A stretch of 64,000 nt of DNA. It comes from Chitinophaga silvisoli. Its GTDB lineage: Bacteria > Bacteroidota > Bacteroidia > Chitinophagales > Chitinophagaceae. The stretch spans positions 310,001 to 374,000 of the forward strand of contig NZ_QTJV01000009.1 in the NCBI RefSeq assembly GCF_003412465.1. Direction: 5' to 3'. Below, piece by piece: positions 9,846-18,805 of the stretch. Every line of letters starts with the position of its first letter. The first letter of the stretch is position 1. Under the pieces are notes generated by a model. That model did no database searches and had not been told where the DNA came from. It saw nothing but the letters and a program-made list of their open reading frames with translations. Made by a program: the position numbers and the translations under genes.

Positions 9846-10125
9846 GTTATTATTAATAACAAAAATATTGATAAATAGTAATTTTCATGACCGGGTGGAA
9901 GTAGAAACAGTCACCGGGAAAAAGTTAGCCACTACCCTACGATCTTTCGAAAGCAGTCTTGTTTTGTTTGCCTCAAGCCTCCTTAATAATTGGATATTTT
10001 TTGATCTAATTGCCGCCATGCCATTAGCGGTTTCATCTTAATACGACAATATGACCAAGGATTTTGTTACAACTATCCTTGATTCTGTTAAACCTGAGCT
10101 TTGCCTAATACTGACTTTTGTTCTT

Positions 10126-10887
10126 ATGGAAGATCAAAATCAGCAACAACTAATCGCATTGGTTACCGGTGCCAACCAGGGCGTAGGTAATGAAATTGCA
10201 AAAGCCCTGGCTGCTAACGGCTACATCGTTTATATGGGTTCCCGTAAACCGGAGAACGGGGAAAGCGCTGCAGCAGCGATCGGTGTTCAGGCCAGAGCGG
10301 TCCAACTCGATGTTACCCGGGAGGAAAGCATCCGCGCCGCTATTGCTAAAATAACTAAGGAATATGGCCGCCTTGACCTTTTGGTGAATAACGCGGGTAT
10401 CTCACATGGCGGAACAGCGCCCTTAAGCCCGGAAAAAATGATGGCTACCGGTCGGGCAGTGAACGTCTCGCTGGATGAAGTACGCACCGTTTGGGAAACC
10501 AATGTATTCGGTGTGATTGCCGTAACCCAGGCGGCTTTGCCCTTGCTGCGCAGATCACCGGCAGCTCGCATCGTTAACGTATCCAGCGGATTAGGCTCCT
10601 TAACGTGGATATCCGATCCGGAATGCTGGGCCAGGGAACACTTTGGTATCGTATACGCCGCTTCAAAAACTGCCTTAAATGCGGTAACACTGGCTTTTGC
10701 CTTAGAACTCGAAAAAGAAGGCATTAAAGTGAATGCAACCAGCCCGGGATACACTGCTACGGCCCTCAATAATTTCCAGGGTACCGACAGCCTGGAAGTA
10801 GGCTCACGTGAACCGATTCGCGTCGCGCTGGAAACGGATGGCCCGACCGGAGGGTTTACCGGCCCTAGAGGCAAGCTACCCTGGTAG
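10126..10887 (+). CDS. Short-chain dehydrogenase/reductase (SDR)
   Basis: NAD(P)-dependent oxidoreductase of 253 aa in the classical SDR group. Numbering is from the ATG at 10126, chosen because the Rossmann motif TGANQGVG then falls at 14-21; an upstream in-frame ATG would add 25 residues of no clear character. Other motifs: LVNNAG, catalytic Ser153/154 in NVSSGLG, and Tyr177/Lys181 in YAASK. The substrate is not predictable. The last part (TDGPTGGFTGPRGKLPW) matches SDRs of the carbonyl-reductase-like group found near HxlR or AraC regulators. An AraC gene follows after 79 bp, separated by a hairpin. Confidence 0.9.
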   Translation: MEDQNQQQLIALVTGANQGVGNEIAKALAANGYIVYMGSRKPENGESAAAAIGVQARAVQLDVTREESIRAAIAKITKEYGRLDLLVNNAGISHGGTAPLSPEKMMATGRAVNVSLDEVRTVWETNVFGVIAVTQAALPLLRRSPAARIVNVSSGLGSLTWISDPECWAREHFGIVYAASKTALNAVTLAFALELEKEGIKVNATSPGYTATALNNFQGTDSLEVGSREPIRVALETDGPTGGFTGPRGKLPW

Positions 10888-10910
10888 ACCTGTATTTTTG
10901 AAACATGCTC

Positions 10911-10955
10911 AATATGACCGGTGGCTAAAGCAGGTGCCGGTCATATTATTTACTT
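10911..10955 (+). terminator. Terminator between SDR and AraC genes
   Basis: Perfect 11-bp inverted repeat (AATATGACCGG / CCGGTCATATT) with a 15-nt loop, followed by a T-rich stretch ATTTACTTTTAATT. Ends the SDR transcript. Confidence 0.7.
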
Positions 10956-10966
10956 TTAATTAAAAA

Positions 10967-11878
10967 ATGAAAAAGCCTAAAGTTCCTATTATTAGTTCGA
11001 TCAACGAGGTTCACCGTCTGCTGGACCTGCCGGGACCCAAACATCCCCTCATCTCGTTGTTCGATACGCGTGATGAACGGATCAACCTCAGCCGCCTGCC
11101 GGTCAGTTATGTGACTACGCTTTATAAGATATCCTTTATTGAAAAACTGGGTGGCAAGTTCAGATATGGGCAGGGCTACTATGATTTTGATGAAGGCAGT
11201 ATGGTTTTTACCGCGCCTAAGCAGGTAATGGGCAGCATGTCCATGTACCAGGGGAACGAAGGATATTCACTTATTTTTCACCAGGATTTTTTGCAGGGCT
11301 TTCCGCTCGCTGCCAAGATCCGGCAGTATGGGTTCTTTTCTTATTCTTCAAATGAGGCGCTTCACCTTTCCGAGCAGGAAAGAGCCATCGTTTCCTCAAT
11401 TTTCAAGATCATCGAAGAAGAACTGAACAGTCGTATCGACGCTTTCAGCCAGGAAGTTGTAATCGCGCAGATCGAGCTATTACTGGCATATGCCAAACGC
11501 TTTTATAAACGACAGTTCCTGACCCGGCAAGCTGCTACCAGCGACCTGCTTCAGCAGTTCGAGGCGGCACTCAATAGCTATTTCCAGAAAGAAAAGCCGG
11601 TTGATCAGGGCTTCCCTACCGTACAATACCTGGCAGACCAACTGAATTACACGCCAAACTACCTGAGTGATTTGCTGCGCTCGCTCACCGGGCTAAGTGC
11701 GCAACAGCACATTCATGAGCAGCTTATCGAAAGATCCAAGGAACTGCTTGCGACCACAACGCTGACAGTCAGCGAAGTGGCCTATCGTTTAGGGTTTGAA
11801 CATCCACAATCTTTCAGCCGCCTGTTTAAGACTAAAACGCAGTTAACGCCTGCGCAGTTCAAATCTTCATTGATTTGA
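10967..11878 (+). CDS. AraC-family transcriptional regulator
   Basis: Regulator of 303 aa with an N-terminal sensor domain (about 1-190) and a C-terminal double helix-turn-helix (about 205-300). The DNA-binding half shows PTVQYLADQLNYTPNYLSDL in the first helix pair and LTVSEVAYRLGFEHPQSFSR in the second, ending with the conserved Phe-Lys-Pro-type segment (LTPAQFKSSLI). Such proteins usually control the adjacent oxidoreductase; here the SDR just upstream is the likely target. The remnant at 9192-9350 is a close relative. The start at 10967 follows a long A/T run and has no alternative nearby. Confidence 0.92.
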   Translation: MKKPKVPIISSINEVHRLLDLPGPKHPLISLFDTRDERINLSRLPVSYVTTLYKISFIEKLGGKFRYGQGYYDFDEGSMVFTAPKQVMGSMSMYQGNEGYSLIFHQDFLQGFPLAAKIRQYGFFSYSSNEALHLSEQERAIVSSIFKIIEEELNSRIDAFSQEVVIAQIELLLAYAKRFYKRQFLTRQAATSDLLQQFEAALNSYFQKEKPVDQGFPTVQYLADQLNYTPNYLSDLLRSLTGLSAQQHIHEQLIERSKELLATTTLTVSEVAYRLGFEHPQSFSRLFKTKTQLTPAQFKSSLI

Positions 11879-12163
11879 TATGTACGGGAGATGAATGCGT
11901 ACAGTATCAATTAGGCTTAGGTTCTGGCTATTGTAGGCTTCCGTAAGAGATTCCAGGGCATGATGCTTTGCGGTTGTGATAAAACAGCTTCCGTCAAAGA
12001 GAAGGTAGTTGCTTTAAGCAATGCCGTTGGTTACAACCAAATCGTAAAGTAAAAGGGGGACGGGGATATTATTTCCTGCTGTCCGAATGGATGGATGACC
12101 AGGGTCATGTCGTTATGGTAACTCTGCGGAGACAAACTTCCCGACATTGACAACCGACAAAAA
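11879..12163. other. Intergenic region with no intact gene
   Basis: About 285 bp between the AraC gene and the convergent SDR gene. A short plus-strand frame reads GMMLCGCDKTASVKEKVVAL followed by SNAVGYNQIVK and a stop, without a start codon or a family I can name; it may be a remnant of a lost gene. No hairpin or repeat of note. Confidence 0.4.
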
Positions 12164-12928
12164 TTACTGACTTTTCAATATCTTTTTACTGATTTTATCA
12201 GCCATATTCAAGACACTGCTATTTGGTAAAAGTCTGTTGAACAGTTTAAGAATAGTAACATTCGGGTCGGGCGAAAATTCTGTTTTACCTTTGTTTATAG
12301 CGTTAATTACTTTATCTGCAAAGTCCTGAACATTCGTACCTTTTGAAGTGAATCCTAATTGTTTGGGCATTTCAGTATCCACCTGAGACGGCAGAATTTC
12401 AACGACTTTAAAATTTGTTCCTTTCAGTTGTTGCCGTATTATTTTTGTGAATACGCTTAAACCCGACTTAGACGTTGAATACAAGCCTAAAGCAGGAAAA
12501 GGGAAAATTGCAATAGACGAAGTAACATTGACAATTAAGTTATTTGCCGACTTGTTTGCCTGATTGACGAACTGTTGTGTGACAGCGATAGCACCTGACA
12601 AGTTTGTGTTTATTTTTTCAAAAATCCGGGCAGACGACAAAGTTGATTTGGTAAGGTCCCATTGTTCAACGACACCTGCGTTATTGAACAAAACGTCTAC
12701 AACAATTCCGTCTGTTTTTATTCTTTTAAAAAGTTCATCGATTTCATTGGGGACAGACACATCGGCAACGTAATATGACACATTTTTATTTGCAGCAACG
12801 ACCTTTTTTAGTTTCTCTTCATTTCTTCCGCATATAATTATTTTGTTGTCATTTGACAACTTGCTTGTAAGTGTTTCGCCAATTCCTGAACCACCACCTG
12901 TAATTAAAATTGTTTTTCCTGTCAACAT
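12164..12928 (-). CDS. Short-chain dehydrogenase/reductase, DltE-like
   Basis: SDR of 254 aa; numbering from the ATG at 12928, which puts the TGGGSGIG cofactor motif at 10-17. NNAG is at 82-85, the catalytic Ser in NVTSS at about 137, and Tyr150/Lys154 in YSTSK. The sequence after it (IRQQLKGTNFKVVEILPSQV) resembles DltE/YdfG-like reductases, but the substrate is unknown. It is transcribed away from an HxlR regulator whose start is 124 bp off, the common pairing of an HxlR repressor with the oxidoreductase it controls. Both genes are clearly more AT-rich than the flanking SDR-AraC pair, which suggests separate acquisition. Confidence 0.9.
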   Translation of the reverse strand: MLTGKTILITGGGSGIGETLTSKLSNDNKIIICGRNEEKLKKVVAANKNVSYYVADVSVPNEIDELFKRIKTDGIVVDVLFNNAGVVEQWDLTKSTLSSARIFEKINTNLSGAIAVTQQFVNQANKSANNLIVNVTSSIAIFPFPALGLYSTSKSGLSVFTKIIRQQLKGTNFKVVEILPSQVDTEMPKQLGFTSKGTNVQDFADKVINAINKGKTEFSPDPNVTILKLFNRLLPNSSVLNMADKISKKILKSQ

Positions 12929-13052
12929 AAATTTTCGTTTTGAGTTGCAATGTAAACTCAACGATATATTTTTGCAAGTAGTTACAAGAAAGTATACTAA
13001 TAACCTAAAAGTTATTGTTATTGATAATCAGAAAAGTAAAACGAAAATAAAA

Positions 13053-13394
13053 ATGAAAAAATGTGTGAATAACTTAGCATCATTGCAATTTATCTTGCAG
13101 GTTTTGGGTGGAAAATGGAAATTGCATATTCTCTCAATATTATATTTCGGAAAGAAACGATTTAAAGAATTGGAAAGAGAAATAGACGGCATTTCGGCTA
13201 AAATGCTGATTAAAGAATTGAAAGACTTAGAAGCTGCTGGTATTGTAAACCGGCAAACAATTAATACTGTTCCAATTACTGTTGAATATAGTTTGACAAC
13301 AGACGGCTTAACAATGAAACCCTTGCTTGAACAGATGAACGAATGGGCGGTAAAATTTCAACAGACGACATCAAAAAAAAGTGCAGGCTATTGA
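13053..13394 (+). CDS. HxlR-family transcriptional regulator
   Basis: Winged helix-turn-helix regulator of 113 aa, normal length for the family. The ATG at 13053 (MKKCVNNLASLQFILQVLGG) was chosen since the longer frame starts inside the divergent SDR gene. Recognisable parts: the LGGKWKLHILSILYFGKKRF helix, GISAKMLIKELKDLEAAGIV, and the wing YSLTTDGLTMKPLLEQMNEW. The conserved first Cys is at position 4 (MKKC). It is divergent from the SDR gene and probably represses it, perhaps in response to a reactive aldehyde or oxidant as in other HxlR members; that part is inference. Confidence 0.9.
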   Translation: MKKCVNNLASLQFILQVLGGKWKLHILSILYFGKKRFKELEREIDGISAKMLIKELKDLEAAGIVNRQTINTVPITVEYSLTTDGLTMKPLLEQMNEWAVKFQQTTSKKSAGY

Positions 13395-13501
13395 CAACTA
13401 AGTGTCGAAGGGTGCGAAGCGCCAACGATGGGCGTTATACAAAAAAAGGCGGGAGATAATGAATGTCTTATACATTTGTCTGATTTGTTGAATTATTTTA
13501 T

Positions 13502-14461
13502 TTATTCCCTTATGGTCGTTTTATCTTCCAATGCCATACGAGCAATTTCATCCTTGCGTTTAAAGCTTACGCCCTGGTGTTTTTTCATATAAGTGAATAA
13601 CTCCTTCGCTGCCTGAACCATTTGAGGGGTACCACCGATACGGTCGTGGAAGCTGATGGACATTTGCCTTCTGCGTTTTTCTGATTCCTCATACATTTGA
13701 TCAAATTCCATTTTTACCTGGTTTACAAATTGGTCAACTGAGAAATTCTTACCTTCTATCAACAGAATGTCGTTACAACGCAACGTATAGGGAACAGTTA
13801 CAAAATCTTTATCGTTTACAGTCTGAATGAACGGCTCGTCTCTACTCAAATCATCAATGTGGTATAAAAAGCCTAATTCCTGTAAAATCTTTAATGTATT
13901 TTCACCCCTGCGCAGCCAATTGGCATTATAACCGATTGCATCGAAACCAGTGATTTTCCTGATAGCATCTACACCGTCTTTGATAAACTTTTTCTCTTCG
14001 TTATAAGGCATTGTATATTGTGTGGCCCAATTCATTCCATGTGCAGCAGCCTCGTGGCCACGGTCTACAATCTCTTTGGCCAGCGACGGGTTTTTAAGCA
14101 CGGCACTGCCTACCATATGCGATGTGATTTTTACCCCAAGTTTATCCCAGTTGTCCAGCATCCGTGGAATACCTTCTTTATAACCATACTGATACCAGGT
14201 TTCTGCCGGAAGGTCTTTATACCCTTTCTGCATATTTTGTGGGAAAGGGCTTTCTGCATTTTCTGGTTGCCCACCGGCCTCAAACTGCATCGAAACCGAT
14301 ATTACCAATCTTGACCCATCCAACCATTTCGACTGTTGCGGTTGTGGTTTTGTACCTGCTTGTTTTGATTGTGATATTGCTGATAGTGGTAGCATGCTTC
14401 CTACAATTCCTGCTGTGGTGAGCAAGCTGCCCTGCTTTATAAAAGTTCTTCTACCTGTCAT
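13502..14461 (-). CDS. Polysaccharide deacetylase-family protein with Tat signal
   Basis: Exported NodB-fold protein of 319 aa. The N-terminus MTGRRTFIKQGSLLTTAGIV is a twin-arginine signal, so it is probably folded with its metal before export. The body matches the PuuE/PgdA-type deacetylase group: ISVSMQFEAGGQPEN near the start of the domain, HMVGSAVLKNPSLAKEIVDR and HEAAAHGMNWATQY, where the histidines would be metal ligands, and MSISFHDRIGGTPQM near the end. The usual first motif TFDDG is replaced, which is normal for allantoinase-like members that do not act on sugars. It follows the DoxX gene by 4 nt in the same operon. Substrate unknown. Confidence 0.82.
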   Translation of the reverse strand: MTGRRTFIKQGSLLTTAGIVGSMLPLSAISQSKQAGTKPQPQQSKWLDGSRLVISVSMQFEAGGQPENAESPFPQNMQKGYKDLPAETWYQYGYKEGIPRMLDNWDKLGVKITSHMVGSAVLKNPSLAKEIVDRGHEAAAHGMNWATQYTMPYNEEKKFIKDGVDAIRKITGFDAIGYNANWLRRGENTLKILQELGFLYHIDDLSRDEPFIQTVNDKDFVTVPYTLRCNDILLIEGKNFSVDQFVNQVKMEFDQMYEESEKRRRQMSISFHDRIGGTPQMVQAAKELFTYMKKHQGVSFKRKDEIARMALEDKTTIRE

Positions 14462-14465
14462 TATA

Positions 14466-14876
14466 TTATTTTTTAAAGATGATGTGGTCTAATGAAAAAG
14501 TGTTTACGGCAATAAATTGATAAAGCACAATGAGTATTACGGCGTGAATTATCTGTGATGGCAACGCTTCCCAATTCTCTATCAGGCAAGTACCCAACAT
14601 TAATAGTAACATTACCGCGACACCTGCAATAAAAGTCTTTTGAGAAAACAAGCCTAAAATGAGAAGGATGCCAATTGTAAACTCAGCTATGGGCAATGCA
14701 TAACTAAAAGGCCTTACCAAGCTTTGTGGCAACATTGATTTTGAAAAACTGCCGGTCATCCATTGGCTAAAAGCAGCAAGTTTTGGTAACCTTACCAGGC
14801 CGTGTCCGAAAAAGCTGATGCCTGCCACTAAGCGCAGCATTAAATAAGATAAATCGTTCATCATTAAAATTTTCAT
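14466..14876 (-). CDS. DoxX-family integral membrane protein
   Basis: Inner-membrane protein of 136 aa with four predicted helices, starting at the ATG at 14876. The DoxX signature region LRLVAGISFFGHGLVRLPKL comes first, then LPIAEFTIGILLILGLFSQ, FIAGVAVMLLLMLGTCLI and IIHAVILIVLYQFIAV. DoxX relatives are linked to thiol and oxidative stress and often sit beside exported enzymes. It lies immediately upstream of the deacetylase gene and divergent from an AraC regulator (66 bp between starts), so the AraC protein probably controls both. Confidence 0.88.
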   Translation of the reverse strand: MKILMMNDLSYLMLRLVAGISFFGHGLVRLPKLAAFSQWMTGSFSKSMLPQSLVRPFSYALPIAEFTIGILLILGLFSQKTFIAGVAVMLLLMLGTCLIENWEALPSQIIHAVILIVLYQFIAVNTFSLDHIIFKK

Positions 14877-14942
14877 CAAATTTCAATAAATGCAGGAGAT
14901 TAAACAGGTATATTTACAGGATATTTTTGTAAAAATACAGGT

Positions 14943-15776
14943 ATGAATGTGCAGAATTTATATAGCTCCTATGAATTGGAACTACTTGAAACGCAGGATT
15001 ATGAAGCAAAACCACACCGAAATACATTTTTCGAGATGGTTTTTGTGTTGGATGGAACCGGATTGCAGATTATCAATGAACATCAGTTGCCCTATGCTCC
15101 AGACAAATTATTCCTAATATTTCCGCAGGATACGCACAGTTTTAATATAGATGCTTTTAGCCGTTTCTTCTTCATCAGGTTTAGTAATGATTATATTAAA
15201 ACGCAAAACAATCAAAATATTCGTGAGCTGGAATATATTTTCAATAGCCACAACCATCTACCGGGCTGCATTCTCAAAACGGTTACTGACAAGCCTTTTA
15301 TCCGTGCTACTGTAGAGGCACTCATTCGTGAAAAGGAAAACAATTCACCACAAAAGGAGCAAATTATTCAGCAATTGATCAACACAATTATAAGCTATGC
15401 TGCCCGTAACCTTACTTTGCAGGAGAAAGAAGTATTTGAAGGTAAAATTTCGGGAATTATGCCTGTGATCAATTACCTGCATCAGCATATTTTCGAGCCG
15501 GAAAAATTAAAAGTAAATTGTGTAGCCGGCGTATTTAATCTTTCGCCTAAATATATGGGTGAGTATTTTAAAAAGCATACTGGTGAAAGCCTGCAACAAT
15601 ATATTATGCTTTACAAATTAAAGCTGATTGAAAGCCGGTTATTACTGACGGATATGCGCATCAGTGAAATTGCTGAAGAATTTGGCTTTACAGATCAAAG
15701 CCACTTCAACCGGATCTTTAAAAGTTATAAAGGGACTACTCCCTCTTCGTACAGGAAGAAAGCCATCACTGGGTAG
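14943..15776 (+). CDS. AraC-family transcriptional regulator
   Basis: Regulator of 277 aa. The N-terminal cupin-like sensor (about 1-150) begins with HRNTFFEMVFVLDGTGLQII and the C-terminal DNA-binding domain (about 175-275) has LKVNCVAGVFNLSPKYMGEY and MRISEIAEEFGFTDQSHFNR, ending with YKGTTPSSYRKK. Divergent to the DoxX-deacetylase pair and most likely its activator. Codon use is AT-rich like the rest of this part of the island. Confidence 0.93.
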   Translation: MNVQNLYSSYELELLETQDYEAKPHRNTFFEMVFVLDGTGLQIINEHQLPYAPDKLFLIFPQDTHSFNIDAFSRFFFIRFSNDYIKTQNNQNIRELEYIFNSHNHLPGCILKTVTDKPFIRATVEALIREKENNSPQKEQIIQQLINTIISYAARNLTLQEKEVFEGKISGIMPVINYLHQHIFEPEKLKVNCVAGVFNLSPKYMGEYFKKHTGESLQQYIMLYKLKLIESRLLLTDMRISEIAEEFGFTDQSHFNRIFKSYKGTTPSSYRKKAITG

Positions 15777-15924
15777 CCAGAGGTCTTGAATTTTGATAAT
15801 TAATATATTAAATATTTATTATTCGGCACACTCATTTCCCAATAGAATTCTTTATAAGCAACTTTATATTTATTCTACGTCTTTACTTTATTAAGCTATC
15901 TCAGTGAATTATAAAACTAATTTC

Positions 15925-17583
15925 ATGAAGTATAAGCTGATCTTTGGGGGACTACTGACCTTTTTTTGCGGTATTATAACAGAGGGGTATTCACAGGTAA
16001 AAACACCTATACAGACCCTCATTGCTGGATTGGACTCAATCCGCGTCGAATTAAAAATACCAGGTATGGCTGCGGCCTTTATGAAAGGAGACACTATCCT
16101 TTTTGAAGAAGGCTTCGGATATGCAGATCTTGAAAACCACATCAAGGCAACGGCAAATACCTCTTTCCGGGTAGCATCCATTACTAAAACTTTTACTTCT
16201 ACACTTGTTATGCAGCAAGTAGAAAGGAAGAATTTAAGTTTGGAAACACCTATATCGGTTTATGGTATAAATCTCGACAACAACCAGATTACCGTAAAGA
16301 ACTTATTGACACATACCTCTGAAGGTGAACCAGGCGCACATTATCAATATAATGGGTATAGATTTGGGAAATTAACACCTATTATTGAAAAGGCTTCCGG
16401 AATTCCTTTTTATCAGCTGTTAATGGAGAATATAGTAACTCCTCTCAAAATGTCGTCAACAGCTCCGGGAATCTCCCTTTACGCTTATTTCACGTTTACC
16501 CGGCAGGATAAAAGCATGATCCCTTATTTTGAAAAAGCCATTAACCAACTGGCAAAACCTTATGCTCTTAATGATAAAGGTGAAATCGTTGCATCACAAT
16601 ACTTTGATGAATTTGGCGCTTTTGGCGGATTGATCTCAACAGTAAAAGATCTGCTGAAATACTCTGCGGCTATAGATATAAACCAGTTTGTAACAGCAGG
16701 CACTCAAAAGGAGATTTTTACTGCCAATAAGCTTAAAAATGGAGAGACATCCCCTTATGGTCTTGGATGGTTTACACAAACTTACCGGGGAATTGACTTT
16801 TACTGGCATTACGGACAAACCCAGGGTGAATCAGGATTATTTATAAAAGTACCTTCCCTGAAATTGACAATGGTGGTACTTACTAATATAGATAAACTCA
16901 GTCAGCCTTTTCCACTGGCTGATGGAGATCTCTTTATGTCACCGGTAGGACAATTGTTTTATAAATATTGCATTAATAAAGACCGTGATTTTATCCGCCT
17001 TGACTATCATCTTCCTGTACAAACTATCCGGAAAAGTCTAACTACAGCCAATTCTACCTACAAAGATTTTTATAGTAAGGAGCTGGTAACCCAGGCTACC
17101 ATGGCTCTCCTAAATGGCGATACAATAAGGGCAAGGCAATTTTATGAAATTTATGCAGATCTTAATTTTAATCACACAGACACATTACCCTCAGGAGAGA
17201 TAATTGCTGCTATTCAAAATGCAAATATTAATCAGGACCTTAAAAAGAAGTTCACACTTTCAAAACCTACGCGACTAAGAGTATATGGCGTGGGAGAAAA
17301 TTGTTCGGGAGATTTTAGCTCATGGTGTGACTATGGATGGATTGAAGATGCTTCGGGCAAAATGATCTGGCAGATGCAGGGACAAGCAGCGAAACATGCT
17401 GGTGGGGCACTTAAAAACCAGAAGATAGATCAGGAAATCACCCTACCTGCCGGCAGCTATTTTTTACGGTATAAATCAGATGCAGGACATGCTTTTAACA
17501 ACTGGGATTCGCCACCACCGGATAACTTTTTTTGGGGAATTATTCTTTTTAATATAAGTGTAAAACCACTTTATCAAAAGTAA
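15925..17583 (+). CDS. Secreted serine hydrolase, beta-lactamase class C/PBP-like
   Basis: Exported penicillin-binding-protein-like hydrolase of 552 aa. The ATG at 15925 gives a clean signal peptide (MKYKLIFGGLLTFFCGIITE...YSQ); a GTG 21 nt earlier is less likely. The catalytic SxxK tetrad is Ser85-Ile-Thr-Lys88 in FRVASITKTF, and the second motif is in YQYNGYRFGKL (Tyr-Xaa-Asn). The third motif is represented by HYGQTQGESG near 297. After the beta-lactamase domain (to about 345) a 200-residue C-terminal part follows with no family I recognise; it ends in a beta-rich segment. Probable esterase or peptidase rather than an antibiotic resistance enzyme. Confidence 0.88.
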   Translation: MKYKLIFGGLLTFFCGIITEGYSQVKTPIQTLIAGLDSIRVELKIPGMAAAFMKGDTILFEEGFGYADLENHIKATANTSFRVASITKTFTSTLVMQQVERKNLSLETPISVYGINLDNNQITVKNLLTHTSEGEPGAHYQYNGYRFGKLTPIIEKASGIPFYQLLMENIVTPLKMSSTAPGISLYAYFTFTRQDKSMIPYFEKAINQLAKPYALNDKGEIVASQYFDEFGAFGGLISTVKDLLKYSAAIDINQFVTAGTQKEIFTANKLKNGETSPYGLGWFTQTYRGIDFYWHYGQTQGESGLFIKVPSLKLTMVVLTNIDKLSQPFPLADGDLFMSPVGQLFYKYCINKDRDFIRLDYHLPVQTIRKSLTTANSTYKDFYSKELVTQATMALLNGDTIRARQFYEIYADLNFNHTDTLPSGEIIAAIQNANINQDLKKKFTLSKPTRLRVYGVGENCSGDFSSWCDYGWIEDASGKMIWQMQGQAAKHAGGALKNQKIDQEITLPAGSYFLRYKSDAGHAFNNWDSPPPDNFFWGIILFNISVKPLYQK

Positions 17584-18264
17584 TGTGATTGGTTTCAATA
17601 TAATAGCGACTATATAGCTAATAGCTCGCAAGGCAAAGTTGGACGAGGAATGACCGTAAAAATGCAAATGGCGATAGTTGAAAAGAAGGCCGGAGAAAGC
17701 ATATTGTTAGGGAAAGTTAACTTAGAGGTGTATGATAAAAATGTCCCCCTATCAACAGGAAAGATTCAATGTTTCTGAGCAATTAGATAAATGCACTAAA
17801 GCCATTTGGAACCTGCCTAAAGGTATATCCCGGGAATTATCATTTTCCCGCAAGCTCAGTACAGCATGGGCTCCGGAGGCATAAAAGTTACAAAAGCTAA
17901 TATTCCCCAAAGGAATGCACTACGCATTGGAAATATTCAAGCAACGTTATCCAAAAGTAAATTTAATTAAAAACCAACCTGGAAGAAATAGGTATGAGTT
18001 CATGTAACCTGACGCGCCTGTTTAAGCATGCAACAGGTGTTACAGTTGGTCAATAACTAAACAGCCTTCGCAGGGAGCGTGCGTCTCAACTAATAAAAGA
18101 GGGGCATCCCCGGCAGGCAATTGCAGATCAGTGTGGTTTGAAAAGGGTACTCAATTGCGTTCGCTGCTTAAAGAAGGTAACTAACTACCCTTGATGTTGT
18201 CCTGATATTGTGCATACCTGTCCTTTTAAAGTCATGGGCCATAAATACCTTTGCTCAAAAATCC
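17584..18264. other. Gene-poor region with degraded coding sequence
   Basis: About 680 bp without an intact gene. The first part holds short frames (for example MSPYQQERFNVSEQLDKCTK near 17737) interrupted by stops and without a recognised family; the second part is the AraC remnant listed separately. The stretch looks like decaying accessory DNA. Confidence 0.5.
17979..18190 (+). pseudogene. Remnant of an AraC-family regulator with internal stop
   Basis: One plus-strand frame reads LEEIGMSSCNLTRLFKHATG, VTVGQ, an in-frame TAA, then LNSLRRERASQLIKEGHPRQ and AIADQCG, after which similarity ends. This is the order of an AraC double helix-turn-helix: first helix pair, linker with the Arg-rich helix, start of the second helix pair. 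The sensor domain and the end are absent. Fragments before it (KLQKLIFPKGMHYALEIF around 17890) may belong to the same dead gene, but I am less sure of that. Confidence 0.6.
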
Positions 18265-18695
18265 ATGAAAAATTCAAGACAAGTTATATTATTGCTGATT
18301 CTAATAATTTTGAGCACAAACGGTTTCCCGCAAGGAAAGACTGCCTTCTATTGCCTGCCATGCAATAACGATTGCGATACTACAGCGTATACTTCACCGG
18401 GTAAATGCACTCATTTCGGGATGACACTTGTTGAGGAGCGTAACGAAGCACATCGTAAAAATACCTCTTCCAAACATTTATTGGTATTGTTTTACTTACA
18501 GGACGGTATGGAAGCATGCGTAAATCATTTCCCAAAATGAAAGTGCTATCCGACGTACGCTTTGTAGACAATGACCGCGCGATGACAACTGCCGGAATCT
18601 CTGCTGGTATTGACGGTGCACTCCATTTGGTTGCCAAAATACATGATAAAGCGGAAGCTAAACGCATAGCTGCCTTTATTAAATATGATAAGTGA
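18265..18695 (+). pseudogene. Broken DJ-1/PfpI-family gene with heavy-metal-binding N-terminus
   Basis: The first frame (from the ATG at 18265) gives a signal peptide MKNSRQVILLLILIILSTNG and a zinc-ribbon-like motif, FYCLPCNNDCDTTAYTSPGK followed by CTHFGMTLVEE, as in YHS/heavy-metal-binding domains. A different frame then encodes the C-terminal part of a DJ-1/PfpI protein: MRKSFPKMKVLSDVRFVDN, MTTAGISAGIDGALHLVA and a stop at 18693-18695. The middle of the DJ-1 domain, including the nucleophile Cys elbow, is deleted and the two parts are out of frame. In Bacteroidota these two domains are found fused in exported proteins; this copy cannot work. Confidence 0.65.
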
Positions 18696-18805
18696 TTACC
18701 CAATGCAGATTTGGTAGTCCATGCAAAAAAACAGGTAGCGGAATCGCTAAACGATCTATTCTGTATATTTATTTACGATAACAAAAAAAAATACTTAACG
18801 GCTTC

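Noticed and set aside
9784..10041. 85-aa frame between HxlR and SDR genes
   Set aside because: Starts inside the HxlR gene in another frame and has no family resemblance; read as intergenic.
10287..10874. 195-aa minus-strand frame
   Set aside because: Antisense to the SDR gene whose TGxxxGxG and YxxxK motifs are intact.
15904..15924. GTG start for the serine hydrolase
   Set aside because: The ATG at 15925 begins directly at a standard signal peptide; the GTG would add seven polar residues before it.
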